Under the pieces are notes generated by a model. It made no database searches, was not told the origin of the DNA, and saw only the letters and a program-made list of their open reading frames with translations. Positions 1 through 10,908 of a stretch of 64,000 nt of DNA are shown piece after piece. The translations under genes were made by a program, and so were the position numbers. Position 1 is the stretch's first letter, and each line of letters starts with the position of its first letter. The DNA is taken from positions 1-64,000 of the forward strand of contig JAAVTG010000753.1 of the NCBI GenBank assembly GCA_011947345.1. The letters are read 5' to 3'. The stretch comes from Phytophthora quininea. Taxonomy: Eukaryota; Oomycota; Peronosporomycetes; Peronosporales; Peronosporaceae.

Positions 1-2764
1 CCGCTGGGTAAATATGCTGAAGCGGTGGGAATGGCTAGGGATTTCTTGTTTAGATTCTAGCGGTGGACTCAGTGACAGTATGACGGTTGGTCGGCAGCGA
101 TACGGCTTCTATCTGCCTTCGTTTGCGTATCATCGTGACCGGAAGCACCATATGCGGCCGATTGCAAACGACCCGCTGCCTGATCGTGGCCACGCGTACA
201 AGTACCAATACATTCTAGACTTGATTAAGGATCGGGACGGTCGACGTGGCTGGAGCCTTGCGAAAGAAGAGATGCACGCAAGGCAACTAAAGAAGAACAA
301 GCTTGGCTAGCTGCTGAGGAAGCTCGACGAGCCAAGACAGAAGCCGAGATCGCAGCGAAAGAGTTGAGAAAGCACATCTTTAAACCTTCAGACGCACTTG
401 CGAAGGCAATGCCGCTTTGCAAATCAATTTTCCCGGTGGGGTCACTGGTTGAGGTGGCTCCCAAGATACGAAGCAGAGGCGTCCAACGCCGAGCCAAGAT
501 TTTGAACATCCACAACGATGTCGGGCCAAATGGAGAGCCGTCCGCAAGTTTTGACATCGAATATTTAAAGGTACGTTTGGCCACCAGTGCTTGAGTTTTG
601 TCTGTATACTCATATTGCTGCTGAGCTGTTGTAGGTTTTGCGGAACTCTTACGGCCGATTGGAGGAGAACGGCGAACAGCGTGTTCAGGTGGAACGTTTA
701 CGTCCAATTCCCATTACTTCAGGAAGCCCTGACGTAAAGAACAATGCGGGGGCGCTTATTGAAGCAGCGATCAACAGTCTTCGCGCTGACATTCATTCCA
801 AAGCGACAACAGTTCATCCCGAGGATGGCCAGTATAGAGTGATGGACGCGTTGTCTACAGTGGATGCCCTTGTTGACCGCCTCCGTGACTGCAGAGAAGG
901 CTTCGACTTGCTGTATGATCAGCGAGATTTTGTCGACTTTGTCTTTAGAAATTCGACGCTGCTCAGATTGGAGTGGCTGCAGGTAGTCAGTCATATTCGC
1001 TATGGCACGTACTCCCAGAGCAAGCAGCAAGCCATCGCAGAGGACAATGAAGCCTCCACCAAGTCGATGATGGAAGGATTCTATCGTGACTTTGGTATAA
1101 GGAACAACCAAGCGAAGCAAGCGATGATTCCTATGCCTGAGCGAGCCCAGATTATCGAACGACGAATGACTCAACTTGGATTTCACCACGATCCAAGTGC
1201 CGGTGGACACAAGAACGGCGTCTTGTCCGATAAAGATGCGGCTAGTGATGCTGCTATTCGCCCGGAAACAACGCCTGGACTAGACAACGACTCAATCGGC
1301 CGGATACGTCTTCCGTAGTCGACGATATGATGCTTTTCCGTGGAGAGCAACCGCCACGAACCTCGCAGGATCTCCATCGTCTCATTTACGAGCTAAAGGT
1401 GCGAGTCAGCAAATATTTTCTCACCGTATTATTCCTATCAGACTTACCGGATGAATGTGCATACAGACGCTTCCTCGTGAGGCTCACCAGGACCGAATCA
1501 TTCACGTGTCTTCGCGCTGCACACACGCCTACGTATGCGGCCATCCTGCCTGTGGTCGATGCTTCTCGTACGTGAAAATGCTTTGTAAGGTTATGAGTGC
1601 TATCTAACGCATCTATTGGACGCTGTAGATCGAGAAAGCGGCGCGCTCGCACCAATCGACAGCACACGAAGGACGTGAGCGGCTCGCAAGTGCTACACCG
1701 TTGGTCGACCAATACTTGCACTCGTATTGGCCTCCTGATACTCCGTGGGAAAACCAGAAGCCGCAGCGAATGGTAGGAGTTTTCAGCTGCAGTCGAGCTG
1801 GATGCGAAACATTGCAGTTCCGAACGCGGCGCGAACTCAACAGGTATGCTTGCTCACTTGCTAACGGCTTGACAACCGGGAACAATCCACAACTTAACGG
1901 TTTTGGATGCAGGCATCGCGTGCATGAACATGGGATCGCAGGAAACGACACCGACGCGGAGGGTTTAATTTCGAGCTCGGCACGCTCGCCGTCGTCGTTC
2001 ATACTGAACAAAACGACGACTACAACGGGAGTAATCTGGCTCGGTCCTTTCGTGGTTTGCCACCATCTAGAGACCAAACTTGGCCTTCCAGCGACGGTGT
2101 TGTCCGGCAGTAGGAAATGTCCTGTACACAACAAACCTGACCAACTTTGCACCGCGTGCTTCTTAGAACATCAGCGCCCGGTGTCACCGTATCGACTCTA
2201 CTCAGCGGTAGCAATCCGCAAGGCTGGATGCAGCAACTCGTCGATTCGAATCGAATCGGGAGACCAACATGAAGGCCCAACCGCGCAGGCTGAACACGAG
2301 CAGTACATGATTTTCCGCGACGACGACGACGAGTTTTGTCCTGCAGTGAATATTTGGGGAGTTTACTCGGTCAGCCCCGACGCACCAAAGCGCAGAGCAA
2401 AAGACCAACTTGTCCTTCCAGACGCTCTCTCAACGGTCTTGTACATGCAGGTCAGTCTTATCTGTCGTGACGCTGTCGGTCAAGCTTGGCTTTTGGATAC
2501 GTCATGGCTCATCAGAAGAGATCGAAAGCTCCGTACACAACTGGAGACGAACGCGAAGTTGTGCGCGAAGACAGTCGAGGCTTGTCGTTCGCTTTGCTGG
2601 ATCAAATTGTCGGCGCTGCATCGATCCACTACTGCTCTCAAAGCTTGTTTCTTCGAAAATATTGTTCACAAGACAATTGCAAGCCCGGATCTTTGGGGAT
2701 ATTGAGCGCTCTCGGCCCTGCTAAGAAGCTGTTTTGTCGACCGCATGCTCCAGTTGACGAATGA
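1..2764 (+). CDS. 3' part of a multi-exon gene with a C2H2 zinc finger, function unknown
   Basis: The gene begins before the window. I read exons to 570, 635-1398, 1467-1571, 1629-1843, 1913-2450 and 2516-2764 (stop TGA). The introns (571-634, 1399-1466, 1572-1628, 1844-1912, 2451-2515) are 57-69 nt with GT-AG ends and compatible phases. An Ala/Glu/Lys-rich stretch near 270-370 looks coiled coil. The exon at 1467-1571 encodes a Cys/His-rich patch (CTHAYVCGHPACGRC). The intron at 1844 lies inside a C2H2 finger (C-x4-C, F-x5-L-x2-H, then more His) whose two halves join in frame, which supports the splice. Two one-base frame breaks, near 280 and near 1270-1300, interrupt the model; each fits one missing base. 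It could be a decaying gene or an assembly error. The family is not recognised, and a role in nucleic acid binding is only suggested by the finger. Confidence 0.5.
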
Positions 2765-3010
2765 CCGAGCTCGAAGCTGTATCGACTTCAACTTCAGCCA
2801 TCTTTGCCAAGAAGTACGGATCCTGTCAACACGAAATGGCCACATGTCACGTCGTAGCTCAAGCGAGGTTGAGGAGTGCTTGATCTGATTACGAGTGTGA
2901 CAACAAGCGCGATAAAGGCCCCACTTTCCATGTAGAATTGCTAGCAGATTGCCATGCTCACAGCTTTAAGAATTCCTTGTGTGGTTTGCTGCATGAGCCT
3001 CGAGCCTTGA

Positions 3011-3026
3011 GCTCATTTGCTCATTT
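3011..3026 (+). promoter_or_regulatory. oomycete-type initiator, cysteine protease gene
   Basis: GCTCATTTGCTCATTT closely fits the oomycete initiator plus flanking promoter consensus (GCTCATTYYNCAWTTT). It lies about 40 nt before the ATG at 3064, so that ATG is preferred to upstream in-frame starts from 2938. Confidence 0.6.
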
Positions 3027-3063
3027 GCTCTCAAGTACAACAACTTCACCTCCAACGACGCCC

Positions 3064-4151
3064 ATGAAGATCGCTGCCGTGCTCGCCTTCGCCACGCTCG
3101 TCGCTGCTATTGATGCGGCCACTCCTGCTATCCCAACGGACCGCATGGACCAGTTTCTTCACGAGAAGGCAAGTCTCAAGTTGGAGCTGGGGTCATGGAA
3201 GACAAGCTCTGCTGGTCAATATGCCAAGGTCCATGGCTTCGTTCCGACTTCGTCCGCCAAGACCGCTGACGGTGATGAAGACGAGGAGCTACGTCGATTC
3301 TTCCTGACAAAGTTGAGTATCGAAGCCGCGCAAGGCGCCAACCCCGACGCCACCTTCTCCACGGACACTCCGTTCACGCTGATGACCGACGAAGAGTTCG
3401 CCACCTGGTTGGGGGCTTCGTACCATCGCCGACCTGGATTCGCGTCCACTGCTGCTATGGAGGAGCATTCCAATCTGACGGTCGCTCCAAGCACCGACAA
3501 GGACTGGACCACTTCTGGCTGCGTTGTCAGCGTGAAGGACCAAGGCCAGTGTGGCTCCTGCTGGGCCTTCGCTGCCATTGCAAGTGTGGAGAGTGCGGTG
3601 TGTCTGGCAGGACAGCCATTGGTGCCGCTCTCGGAGCAGCAAGTGCTCGACTGCGATACAAACTCGTACGCTTGTCAGGGCGGCTATCCTGGCGACGCGC
3701 TCGACTTCATCAAGAGCTCTGGCGGTGTTTGCACAGAGGACGACTACCCGTACGTGTCAGCGACTGGAGACGCGGAGACTTGTCAAAATTCGTGCACTCC
3801 TCAACCGGTGAAGATCAAAAGGTGGTGTCGGTCCCCACGACCGAAGCAGGTTTGCTTCAAGCGATCGGCGGCCTTCCCGTGGCGGTTGGCGTCGCAGCTG
3901 GCAACCCGACGTGGAAGCAGTACAAAGGAGGAGTCGTGTCCTCGTGCACGTCGACGGACCTCGACCACGCCGTGTTGGCGGTCGGATACGGAGCCAGCAA
4001 TGGAACGTCGCCTCCGTTTTTCAAGATCAAGAATTCGTGGGGCACCCAGTGGGGCGAAGCGGGCTTTATCCGCCTCAAACGCGGTGCGGGGACTGGCAGC
4101 AGCGGCACTTGCGGCATCATCGGAGATAAGAACGTCTACCCCGAGCTTTAG
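3064..4151 (+). CDS. secreted papain-like (C1A) cysteine protease, one frameshift
   Basis: The N-terminus ([18 protein letters not shown]) is a signal peptide. A propeptide follows with an EEFATW stretch like the end of an I29 inhibitor domain, then the mature enzyme. The oxyanion Gln and catalytic Cys are in [10 protein letters not shown] (Cys166, codon at 3559). The catalytic His is in [10 protein letters not shown] (codon at 3966) and the Asn is in [10 protein letters not shown]. The EQQVLDC and CQGGYPGDA blocks are typical of C1A. The frame changes by one base near 3820 at an AAAA run, after which the family signature continues to TAG at 4149-4151; one extra A would restore it. The enzyme should cleave proteins in the secretory route or outside the cell. 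It is intact if the frameshift is a sequencing error, otherwise a recently dead gene, since all catalytic residues are kept. Confidence 0.85.
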
Positions 4152-4223
4152 ACGACCCACGTTTGATCCTGTCAACCGTAAATGATCTTGAAGAGACGCA
4201 GGTATCTTTTGAAGGGACTCGTT

Positions 4224-4238
4224 GCTCATTTGTCGTTG
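4224..4238 (+). promoter_or_regulatory. initiator-like element, MLO-like gene
   Basis: GCTCATTTGTCGTTG resembles the oomycete initiator and sits just before ATG 4242 and 4251. This argues against the longer reading from ATG 4182, which would lie upstream of transcription start. Confidence 0.45.
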
Positions 4239-4241
4239 TGC

Positions 4242-6654
4242 ATGATCCTGATGGCACGCAGGTCGTGTCTAACGTTCAGCGCTTTGGTGTTGCTTGTAGC
4301 TCTGGTGGTGGCTCAAGTCGTTGAAAACCCTGGGAAATTGGCTCCTGCTGAAGCTGCTGGACCAGAACCTCATGAAGTTGGAGAAAAAGAGGGAGAAGTA
4401 GAGGCAGAAGGAGGTCGCGTGGCTGTCGTCGCAGCCGTGACCATCACGGTGTTAGTAGCTATCTCCATCCTGTTTGAAATCTCCACTGAAATGCTGCGGG
4501 AACACACCGACGAGCTCAACATGCCGTTCGTCAACACCGTCTTCAGCGAGCTCACGACGCTCGGCTTCATCGGTCTGCTGCTATTCGTCGTCACCAAACT
4601 AGAAGTAGTGCCGTGGCTGTCTCGTGCTGCGTTGGGAGGCAGCTCGGAGCTCCAGGAGATCATCGAGAAGCTCCACATGGCGCTTTTCCTGTTCATTGTC
4701 ATCTTCCTCGTGCTTTGTCTCGGCCTTCTTCGTCTCGGGATGTACGTGCAGCACGAGTGGCGTGAGTTTGAACGCAGCTCTGCCGACATCCCGTCGGTAC
4801 TCTCGGAGTACGCCGTAGCGACGGAACCTACGCGGTCGTGGCTCGACTATTTTCTTGGTCCCGTGCTTCAGCTGCAACAGTGGCCGAGCGTGAAGTGGTG
4901 TATTTGGCTTTACGTCGACGGTTCATGGACTACCGCTCCAACCATCCCGACGAGGAGACTGCACGCTTGATGACCAAGGAGTTCCAAGCCCAGGGAGGCA
5001 ATTCTCGCTTCCCCTTCAACGAGTATTTGTCGATCATTTCCGGCGAAGTGATGGGTCGACTCATTGAGCTTGACATGGCGACATGGATCGCTCTGGAGTT
5101 TGTGCTGGTGACTCTGCTGGGCTTCTGCTGGCGAGTGGGGCCACAGGGCGAGGTGACGCTTCTGCTGTTGTCGGGGTTTGCTCTCATCGCCATGAACGAG
5201 ATCGTTTACCGTCGAATGTACGCGATGCGGTGCTTGTTGACTCCGCCAAGACTGCAGCGCGATGCTGAACGACTGCGCTACAAGAGCGAGTGGCGAGCTC
5301 AACACCATTTGCCACCGCTTGACGGCCACCAGAAACGTACGCACGCTTCCAACGAGAAAACATGGCTACTAGCAGATTCTGCTGAGGATGGCAGGGATTA
5401 TGACGACCCTCAAGGCTGGACACCGCCGTACGTCGAGTTACTACCCAACGGGGGCCGAGACTTGTCCATGAAGGAGCTTAGAAGACGCCAACGCAGTCTC
5501 ATCGGCTGTGGGTGGGGCAATGGCGTCTTGTTGGCGTTGTTCTCGACACGACTGACGTTCCTGTTGACGGCGCTGCATCTGTCTGTCTTCTTGCTGCGTG
5601 AGATTGGTCAGATCACCGAGCTGTACGGCGAGAACCCGGCGGTCGTAGCGATCCTCTGCTTCCTCTTCTTGATCCCTGCTATCGTCGTGCCCAACATGTC
5701 GACTCGTATTGCTCGTGACGGTCTCCTGGCTTTCAACGTCGAGCACATGAAGTCCAACCGCGTCATCGTGCAAGTCACTCGCCTGCTCCGCGCCCGACAA
5801 ACGCTACGCACTCTTCGGTTCGTGGCGGAGATGAAGATCCATATACGAGAGAATGTGCGCACCCACAACGAACAGCTCAAGCTAAACCTGGAGCTGATGC
5901 CTGAAGTGCCGTTACCCCCAACCAGTCGACGACGGTCCAGCATCATGCCGATCGACGCCAGCGCCTCCTTCAAAGTTGCTCGTCGTCGGTCCACCACACA
6001 CCTCGATCCGGCCGTTGCTGCGACTGTGCTCCATTCCAACCAGAAGCTCCCACCAGCTTTGAATTTGTCGCCAAAGACTACGACAACGACGGAGCCTCCG
6101 CTGTCTCCTCTTGCAGCCTACCTCAGTCCACGGGAGAAACGTGGCGACGCCTACAAACGCGAAATGGAGCGACGCGAAATCCACACCATCTTCTGCTTGT
6201 TCGACGTGGACGGCTCCGGGTCCATCTCGCGTGACGAGATGGCGAGTCTGTTGCTTGCGATCACCCACGACTTGGACGACTCGCAGCTCAATCGACTGAT
6301 GACGGACCTGCTGGTGGAGGAACTCGATACGGACGACGAGACTCTGGGCAGGGAGAGCCCGTCGTTGAAGGTCCGCAAGAGATCACGTTCGAGGCGTTTT
6401 ACAAGTGGTGCAGCGCTCGCATTCGAGAGAGTCGGCACTCGAAAGAGGAGCTGGTCGAGGAGATCTTCCGCATGGTCGATGCAGACGGCAGTGGCCACAT
6501 TTCCGTGGACGAGTTTGTGGCCATGTTCAAGACTCTGGGCCAAGCGCTTGACCACGACGACGTTCGGGAGCTGGTCTACCAAATGGACCGCAATGGAGAC
6601 GGCAAGATCGACCTGGAGGAGTTCAGCAAAATGCTGCAGAAGCACGAGGTGTAG
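4242..6654 (+). CDS. MLO-like seven-transmembrane protein with C-terminal EF-hands, two frameshifts
   Basis: A hydrophobic leader is followed by a membrane layout like the MLO family: helix 1 ([10 protein letters not shown]), helix 2 with [12 protein letters not shown], helix 3 starting [15 protein letters not shown] and followed by HEWREFE, a long cytosolic loop with YLALRRRFM, then helix pairs near 5085-5220 and 5510-5700. These blocks match MLO's conserved LGFISLLL, LHIFIF and YLTLRHGF regions. Past the membrane part lies a basic Ser/Arg tail and at least three EF-hands: [12 protein letters not shown] (near 6208), [12 protein letters not shown] (near 6478) and [12 protein letters not shown] (near 6585). 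The frame shifts once near 4850-4890 and once near 6350, each fitting one missing base in a T or G run. Plant MLO proteins bind calmodulin; here the calcium sensor seems built in. AATAAA lies at 6663-6668, just after the stop. Confidence 0.75.
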
Positions 6655-6668
6655 CAGCCTGCAATAAA

Positions 6669-7418
6669 GGAAGACGTAGTTTATTTTCCAAAGAAGGAAG
6701 GCATTGAACGCCAAACCATCCGGTTCGACAAGGTCTAAGAAATGCTGCCAGAGTTTTCGGCCAGCCAGCAAGCGCCCCTCGTCCTCGCTGGCAGAGTTTC
6801 TCTGCGCAGTCGGTTCGAGCGTCGCCGCCAGCAAGCCTCGCTTCAATAACTCGACTCGGCTGCACGCTCAACGAATTTCAACCCGCCCACCATCCCTTTG
6901 GGGGCTGCCACTCGGCACCTTGCCTTGCACGCTAGGAACCTCATGCTTTCATGTTTTTGGCCCATACCGGTAACCGAGATGAACCTATTTGCCCCCAATT
7001 CCTGTGTTGATGAAGAAACAATGCTCACGTGGATACAAACCCCAACCCCATGAAAGCGCCGATACTTTTAACAGGGCAGACATACTCGGGCAATGTATAG
7101 ATCTCCAATCTTGCTTTCGTGCACGGATTGATGTTTGCCACCGCTTAGTCGTTCCGTTGTGGAATCCTCAGCTGATCACCACAGGGGAATGCACGTGTTC
7201 ATGACTGGGCTGTCCTATGACGGTCCAAGCGCTACATGTGTCTTGATCCCCATGCCGTACGTCAACCCGCCACCTGTGAATTTTGGACGGCTTACGTCTC
7301 GGTTTACTCAGCTTCAATCGTCCGTGATTGTTCGACATGCACCACATCTCCAATCGAAATCTTGGATGTTTACTTGGCAAGTAAACATTCATAACTCCCA
7401 AGATTATCTCCCAGTAGA
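6669..7418 (+). other. intergenic, no supported gene
   Basis: The tail after the MLO-like gene's AATAAA and the 5' flank of the first acyltransferase gene. A reading frame open on the minus strand at 6700-6846 has some protein-like composition but no recognisable domain, so it is not called. Confidence 0.4.
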
Positions 7419-7435
7419 CCTCATTCATCGACTTG
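7419..7435 (+). promoter_or_regulatory. initiator-like element, acyltransferase copy 1
   Basis: CCTCATTCATCGACTTG fits the oomycete initiator core and lies about 12-28 nt before ATG 7447, supporting that start over earlier in-frame codons. Confidence 0.35.
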
Positions 7436-7446
7436 ACGCGTCCAGA

Positions 7447-8640
7447 ATGCTGCCCAATACTGACTCGATCGACATCGCAGTCGTCCAAGCCGATGCAACG
7501 GGAAAGGGTGATTCGACAATTGCTACCACATCCGACAACCAGAGGACCCAAAATTCTTCAACCGTGTCGAAAATCCTGTTTCTGGATGGCGTTCGAGGCA
7601 CCGCAGTCTTGTTCGTGGTGACACAGCACACCGGATACATGCACGACATCTTCATGGGGGCCGTTGGAGTCGACGCCTTCTTCGTGCTCAGTTCGTTCCT
7701 GCTGACCATGATCTTCATGAAGAAGAGCACCAAACTTCTCGCTGAAGAAGCGTCCTACCGCAAGTGGGGGTTCACTCTGGCCGACTACTTCTCCAAGCGG
7801 TTCTTCCGAGTCTATCCGTTGTTCGCACTGGTGGCCATCGCGTTGTGGCTCATGCCGTTCGAGTACCAGCACCAGTTCTACAAGGTGGCCAAGCCGGAGG
7901 ACTTCAACCTCTTCCTGACACTGACGTTCCACCCAGACCACCGACACTTTCTCATGTGGACACTGCCGCTCGAGATCTCCTACTACTTCATCATCCCCGT
8001 GTTTGTACTGGCGGTGCTCAAGATGAAGCGATTCTGGTGGCTGGCTTTTGTGCCGCTCTACACGTGGGTCATCCACGAGGGTCTCTACACCACCCGGACC
8101 CGAGCCATTCACCAAACGCTCGCTGACCACCTGCCGACGTTCCTTGCCGGGTCCATGGCCGCCGTCGTCTTCGTGAAAGCCGACTCGTGGATCAAAGTCT
8201 CCGGTTTCAAGTTCCTCAAGCCCCACACGATCGGACTGCGAATCGTCGAAGGAGTGTTGATCGCAGCCTACCTCAGCGTGGTGTTTCGAGGCCTCTTCTT
8301 CAACTGGCTCGGGATGCCTCTCCCCAAGACCGACTACTTGATGCCGTTCACGAGCGTCAAGTTGTCGCTGCTGATCGTGATCGAGATGGTGCAGCCCTCC
8401 ACCGTGTCCGAGATCTTCGAGTGGGTGGTGTTGCGCTACTTGGGCAAGATCAGCTTCTCGGTCTACCTGCTGCACGTGTTCGTCATCTACATCCCGTCCA
8501 TCCAGTTCCAGGAGAACTACTACGACCGCACGTTCTCGTACTTTGGTCTGGTGATTCTGCTGGCCACGGTGTCGTACCACTTGGTGGAGTATCCGTCGCA
8601 ACTCCTGGCGCAGCGACTGTCACAGTATTCACGAGATTAA
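7447..8640 (+). CDS. acyltransferase-3 family membrane protein, copy 1
   Basis: A 397-residue protein of the acyltransferase-3 family (Pfam PF01757), which moves acyl groups onto sugars, lipids or other acceptors at membranes. The signature LFLDGVRG is followed by the family's conserved His (His61 in TQHTG), then GVDAFFVLSSFLLT and the basic FSKRFFRVYPLF motif. Eight to ten hydrophobic helices follow, ending in SFSVYLLHVFVIYIP. The first 45 residues are Ser/Thr-rich and differ from copies 2 and 3. The frame stops at 8638-8640, but an acidic tail with normal codon character continues one frame over to TGA 8804-8806 (it includes DNDTEKSS and SESELDD). The original protein was therefore probably about 55 residues longer. 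The substrate is unknown. This is the first member of the 3.46-kb tandem array. Confidence 0.85.
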   Translation: MLPNTDSIDIAVVQADATGKGDSTIATTSDNQRTQNSSTVSKILFLDGVRGTAVLFVVTQHTGYMHDIFMGAVGVDAFFVLSSFLLTMIFMKKSTKLLAEEASYRKWGFTLADYFSKRFFRVYPLFALVAIALWLMPFEYQHQFYKVAKPEDFNLFLTLTFHPDHRHFLMWTLPLEISYYFIIPVFVLAVLKMKRFWWLAFVPLYTWVIHEGLYTTRTRAIHQTLADHLPTFLAGSMAAVVFVKADSWIKVSGFKFLKPHTIGLRIVEGVLIAAYLSVVFRGLFFNWLGMPLPKTDYLMPFTSVKLSLLIVIEMVQPSTVSEIFEWVVLRYLGKISFSVYLLHVFVIYIPSIQFQENYYDRTFSYFGLVILLATVSYHLVEYPSQLLAQRLSQYSRD

Positions 8641-8806
8641 GTCTGGAATCCTGCCGTCACGAGAAACTCCCCAAGATGTCGACAACGATACCGAGAAGTC
8701 TTCCCGAGGCCCGGCCAGCAACACGGGTTCAGAGTCAGAACTTGATGACGTCGCTGGGAAGATTGCGTTGAGTCGCACCACGCCGAAGGGAGGCACTTTT
8801 GTGTGA

Positions 8807-9137
8807 TATGTCGCTCATAACTCCATCTCCTACCATCATTTAGATGTGTTTCACGAATCGCTTAGCGCAGCGCCAAAAGAAATGATCTGCCATATTCTTG
8901 ACCGCCGACAATTTCGCGCGTCGCGACCTTAGTTTCGACCTTTGTCTTGTGCCTCATAACCACAACGGGGTCTCGATGGCACCACGAGATCGATCACTGC
9001 AGCTGTTTTACACGGAGGGGCCTGCCCAGACTGACCTGCGCACCCAAGCACTTTGACGAACGCAAAACATCAGTTAGAAAAAATCGCAAAAACCACGAAC
9101 CGTGTGCGCTGTATTTCCCAGCATCTCCAGGACTCCT
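8807..9137. other. intergenic between convergent acyltransferase 1 and SAE1 copy 1
   Basis: Short spacer holding both 3' flanks. I see no gene, hairpin or repeat of note. The equivalent spacer 12266-12596 is almost identical. Confidence 0.5.
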
Positions 9138-10265
9138 CTACCCAATCCGTCGCACAGTGCCCGTGACGCCGTCGAAGCAAAAGTAGTTGCAGATGGGCTC
9201 GTCTTTCTGCGAGATGGCCTTGATGACCTCCTGTCCCAAGATACCAGCCACGATGGCACAAATCGGCACCAAGTCCGTGTCCGCCGTACGCGCCAACGCC
9301 CTGAACAACGCAATTCAGCTCACAAGAGCAACTAAAACAAAATATAACACCGTACTGCAGCTCATCTGGAGACAAGTAGTCTTCGTCCAGCCCCTGCGCT
9401 TCGAACTGCGCCCTCGCGTACTGGATAAACTCCACCACATCATTGTCGCCGATGCTCGAGACGCTCTTCTGGGTCTTGAATCCTTGCAACACTAACAAAG
9501 AACATTGGCAATCAGAAAATCACAATACCAAAAACGATCCACATACGTTGGTTCTTGACGAACACTGGAGGCAGCTGCGGTGCACGTTTGCGAGCACTGT
9601 TGAGGGCGTTCCACTGCACCTTTTGAGCCTGTTCAAACGTCGGGAAGTGCACTGTTTGGGGTTCGCTGGGAGCTGCATCCGTCCCCACAGTGTTGCGTCG
9701 GAACGTGTGGTCCCCCAAGTCGGCGAAAACGATCCCGGCAAAGCCGAAGCTCCTGGCAGCGAAGAAAGCCGAGCCGAAAGAACGGCAGAGCTGGTCCAGT
9801 CTCGACTCGGAGCTTTGGTCGGCTCCTACGATGCAAATGACCGTAAATTCCTTGAAAAGGAGTCCGGAAGGGTCTGCAGCGGTTTAGTCTCGCACGAGAC
9901 TTTGACTAGAGGATTGAGCTCCTGCACGCGCGGCAGGCAGGCTTCAGCACGCTAGAAAATGTGTCTGTAAGAATAAAACATATTATAACCAACAATAACA
10001 ATCCTTTTACATTTTTGCCGACGTCCTCCCTCGAAAGAAAGAACTGCGTGTCGGCGTTCTCGGCCGTGACGTCGCCCGCATCATGCAGCGTCACCCCCAT
10101 GCCAGCCAGCACCAGGTTCTTGGCCAGCTCCGAGCCCAGCGCCGACAGCCCGCTGACCAGCACACGCGCGCTCTGCAAACGCTTCTGGGCCTCCACGCCC
10201 CACAGCCGCATCTGCCGGTCGTACACGGCCGCCTCCGCCGCGCTGAACGTCGCCCGTTCTGCCAT
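9138..10265 (-). CDS. SAE1: SUMO-activating enzyme subunit 1 (SAE1/AOS1-like), copy 1, one frameshift
   Basis: Non-catalytic subunit of the heterodimeric SUMO E1, which adenylates SUMO with its UBA2 partner in the nucleus. Exons on the minus strand: 10265-10011, 9951-9547, 9491-9356 and 9300-9138, with introns of 50-60 nt and GT-AG ends; about 319 residues. The start AAVYDRQMRLWGVEAQKRL and the LGSELAKNLVLAGMG block match the SAE1 ThiF-like fold. The last exon (CAIVAGILGQEVIKAISQK, then FDGVTG) matches its C-terminus. One base is missing in a T run near 9857-9862 (TTTT here, TTTTT in copy 2), which breaks exon 2. The sites broken in copy 2 are intact here. It is divergent from acyltransferase copy 2 (start-to-start about 550-640 bp). 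Confidence 0.85.
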
Positions 10266-10817
10266 TAGGTCGAGATATGGATTTTCTTAAATAAAAATAT
10301 TAAACAAAAGTAAAACTAGGAACTATCATATTGCTTGTTAGCCTAAGTTTTCGTGTTTGATTTGAAACAATCGTCACGAAATTAGTGATTGCACGAGTGT
10401 GATGCCTGATACCATATCGACATTACTGATTGCCTTCGCTAGCTCAACACCGTCCAATAGATGTCATTGCCGATACAGTAGGAGACGGAAAAGACCGATA
10501 GGCTATCATCTTGGCAGGTGGTGAACTAAACTTTGCAGAGACGAGATTACCAAGCGGAGATTGTTCCTCGAGCCGTGACGAATCGAGCCGTCTGGACGTT
10601 GTTCAGGTCGCGTCGTTGAAGGCACATCGTGGTCCTTTACTCGGGGCTGTGTCCACATGGGTGGCTGCTGTAACAGCAGTGCTGTTGTATATTCCACCGC
10701 CTATCGGAGCTTGGTGGCAAAGGTTGCATGCGGCAATGGAACCAGTCACACGTTGATTAAACTGTTTACAATCTCGTACCATCCCTCTTCGATATCATCT
10801 GAAAAGAGCACGGGACG
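10266..10817. other. shared divergent upstream region, SAE1 copy 1 and acyltransferase copy 2
   Basis: About 550 bp between two divergent start regions, probably a bidirectional promoter. It is near-identical to 13724-14275. No strong initiator was found. Confidence 0.4.
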
Positions 10818-10908
10818 ATGGAGCTGCATCGCGAGGCGTCAGCTCGAGTCGAGTCACTCCGGAACTTGCTCGATCCAGTCCAAAGGCCAAACAGGAACTC
10901 CCAGGAAC

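Noticed and set aside
225..707. 160-codon minus-strand frame at the window start
   Set aside because: Opposite an exon-intron-exon structure that reads well on the plus strand.
2938..3063. Longer N-terminus for the cysteine protease
   Set aside because: Would start before the initiator at 3011 and place a non-hydrophobic stretch ahead of the signal peptide.
6623..6871. Minus-strand frames overlapping the end of the MLO-like gene
   Set aside because: Mostly antisense to EF-hand codons; the extra part has no recognisable domain or start context.
7558..8601. 347-codon open frame antisense to acyltransferase copy 1 (also 11158-12060 and 14475-15143)
   Set aside because: His/Gln/Glu/Val-rich composition mirrors the codon use of the sense gene; the sense frame has clear family motifs, so these are shadows.
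10506..10756. Short frames on both strands in the acyltransferase/SAE1 upstream region
   Set aside because: No homology, no divergence pattern between copies that would show coding constraint.
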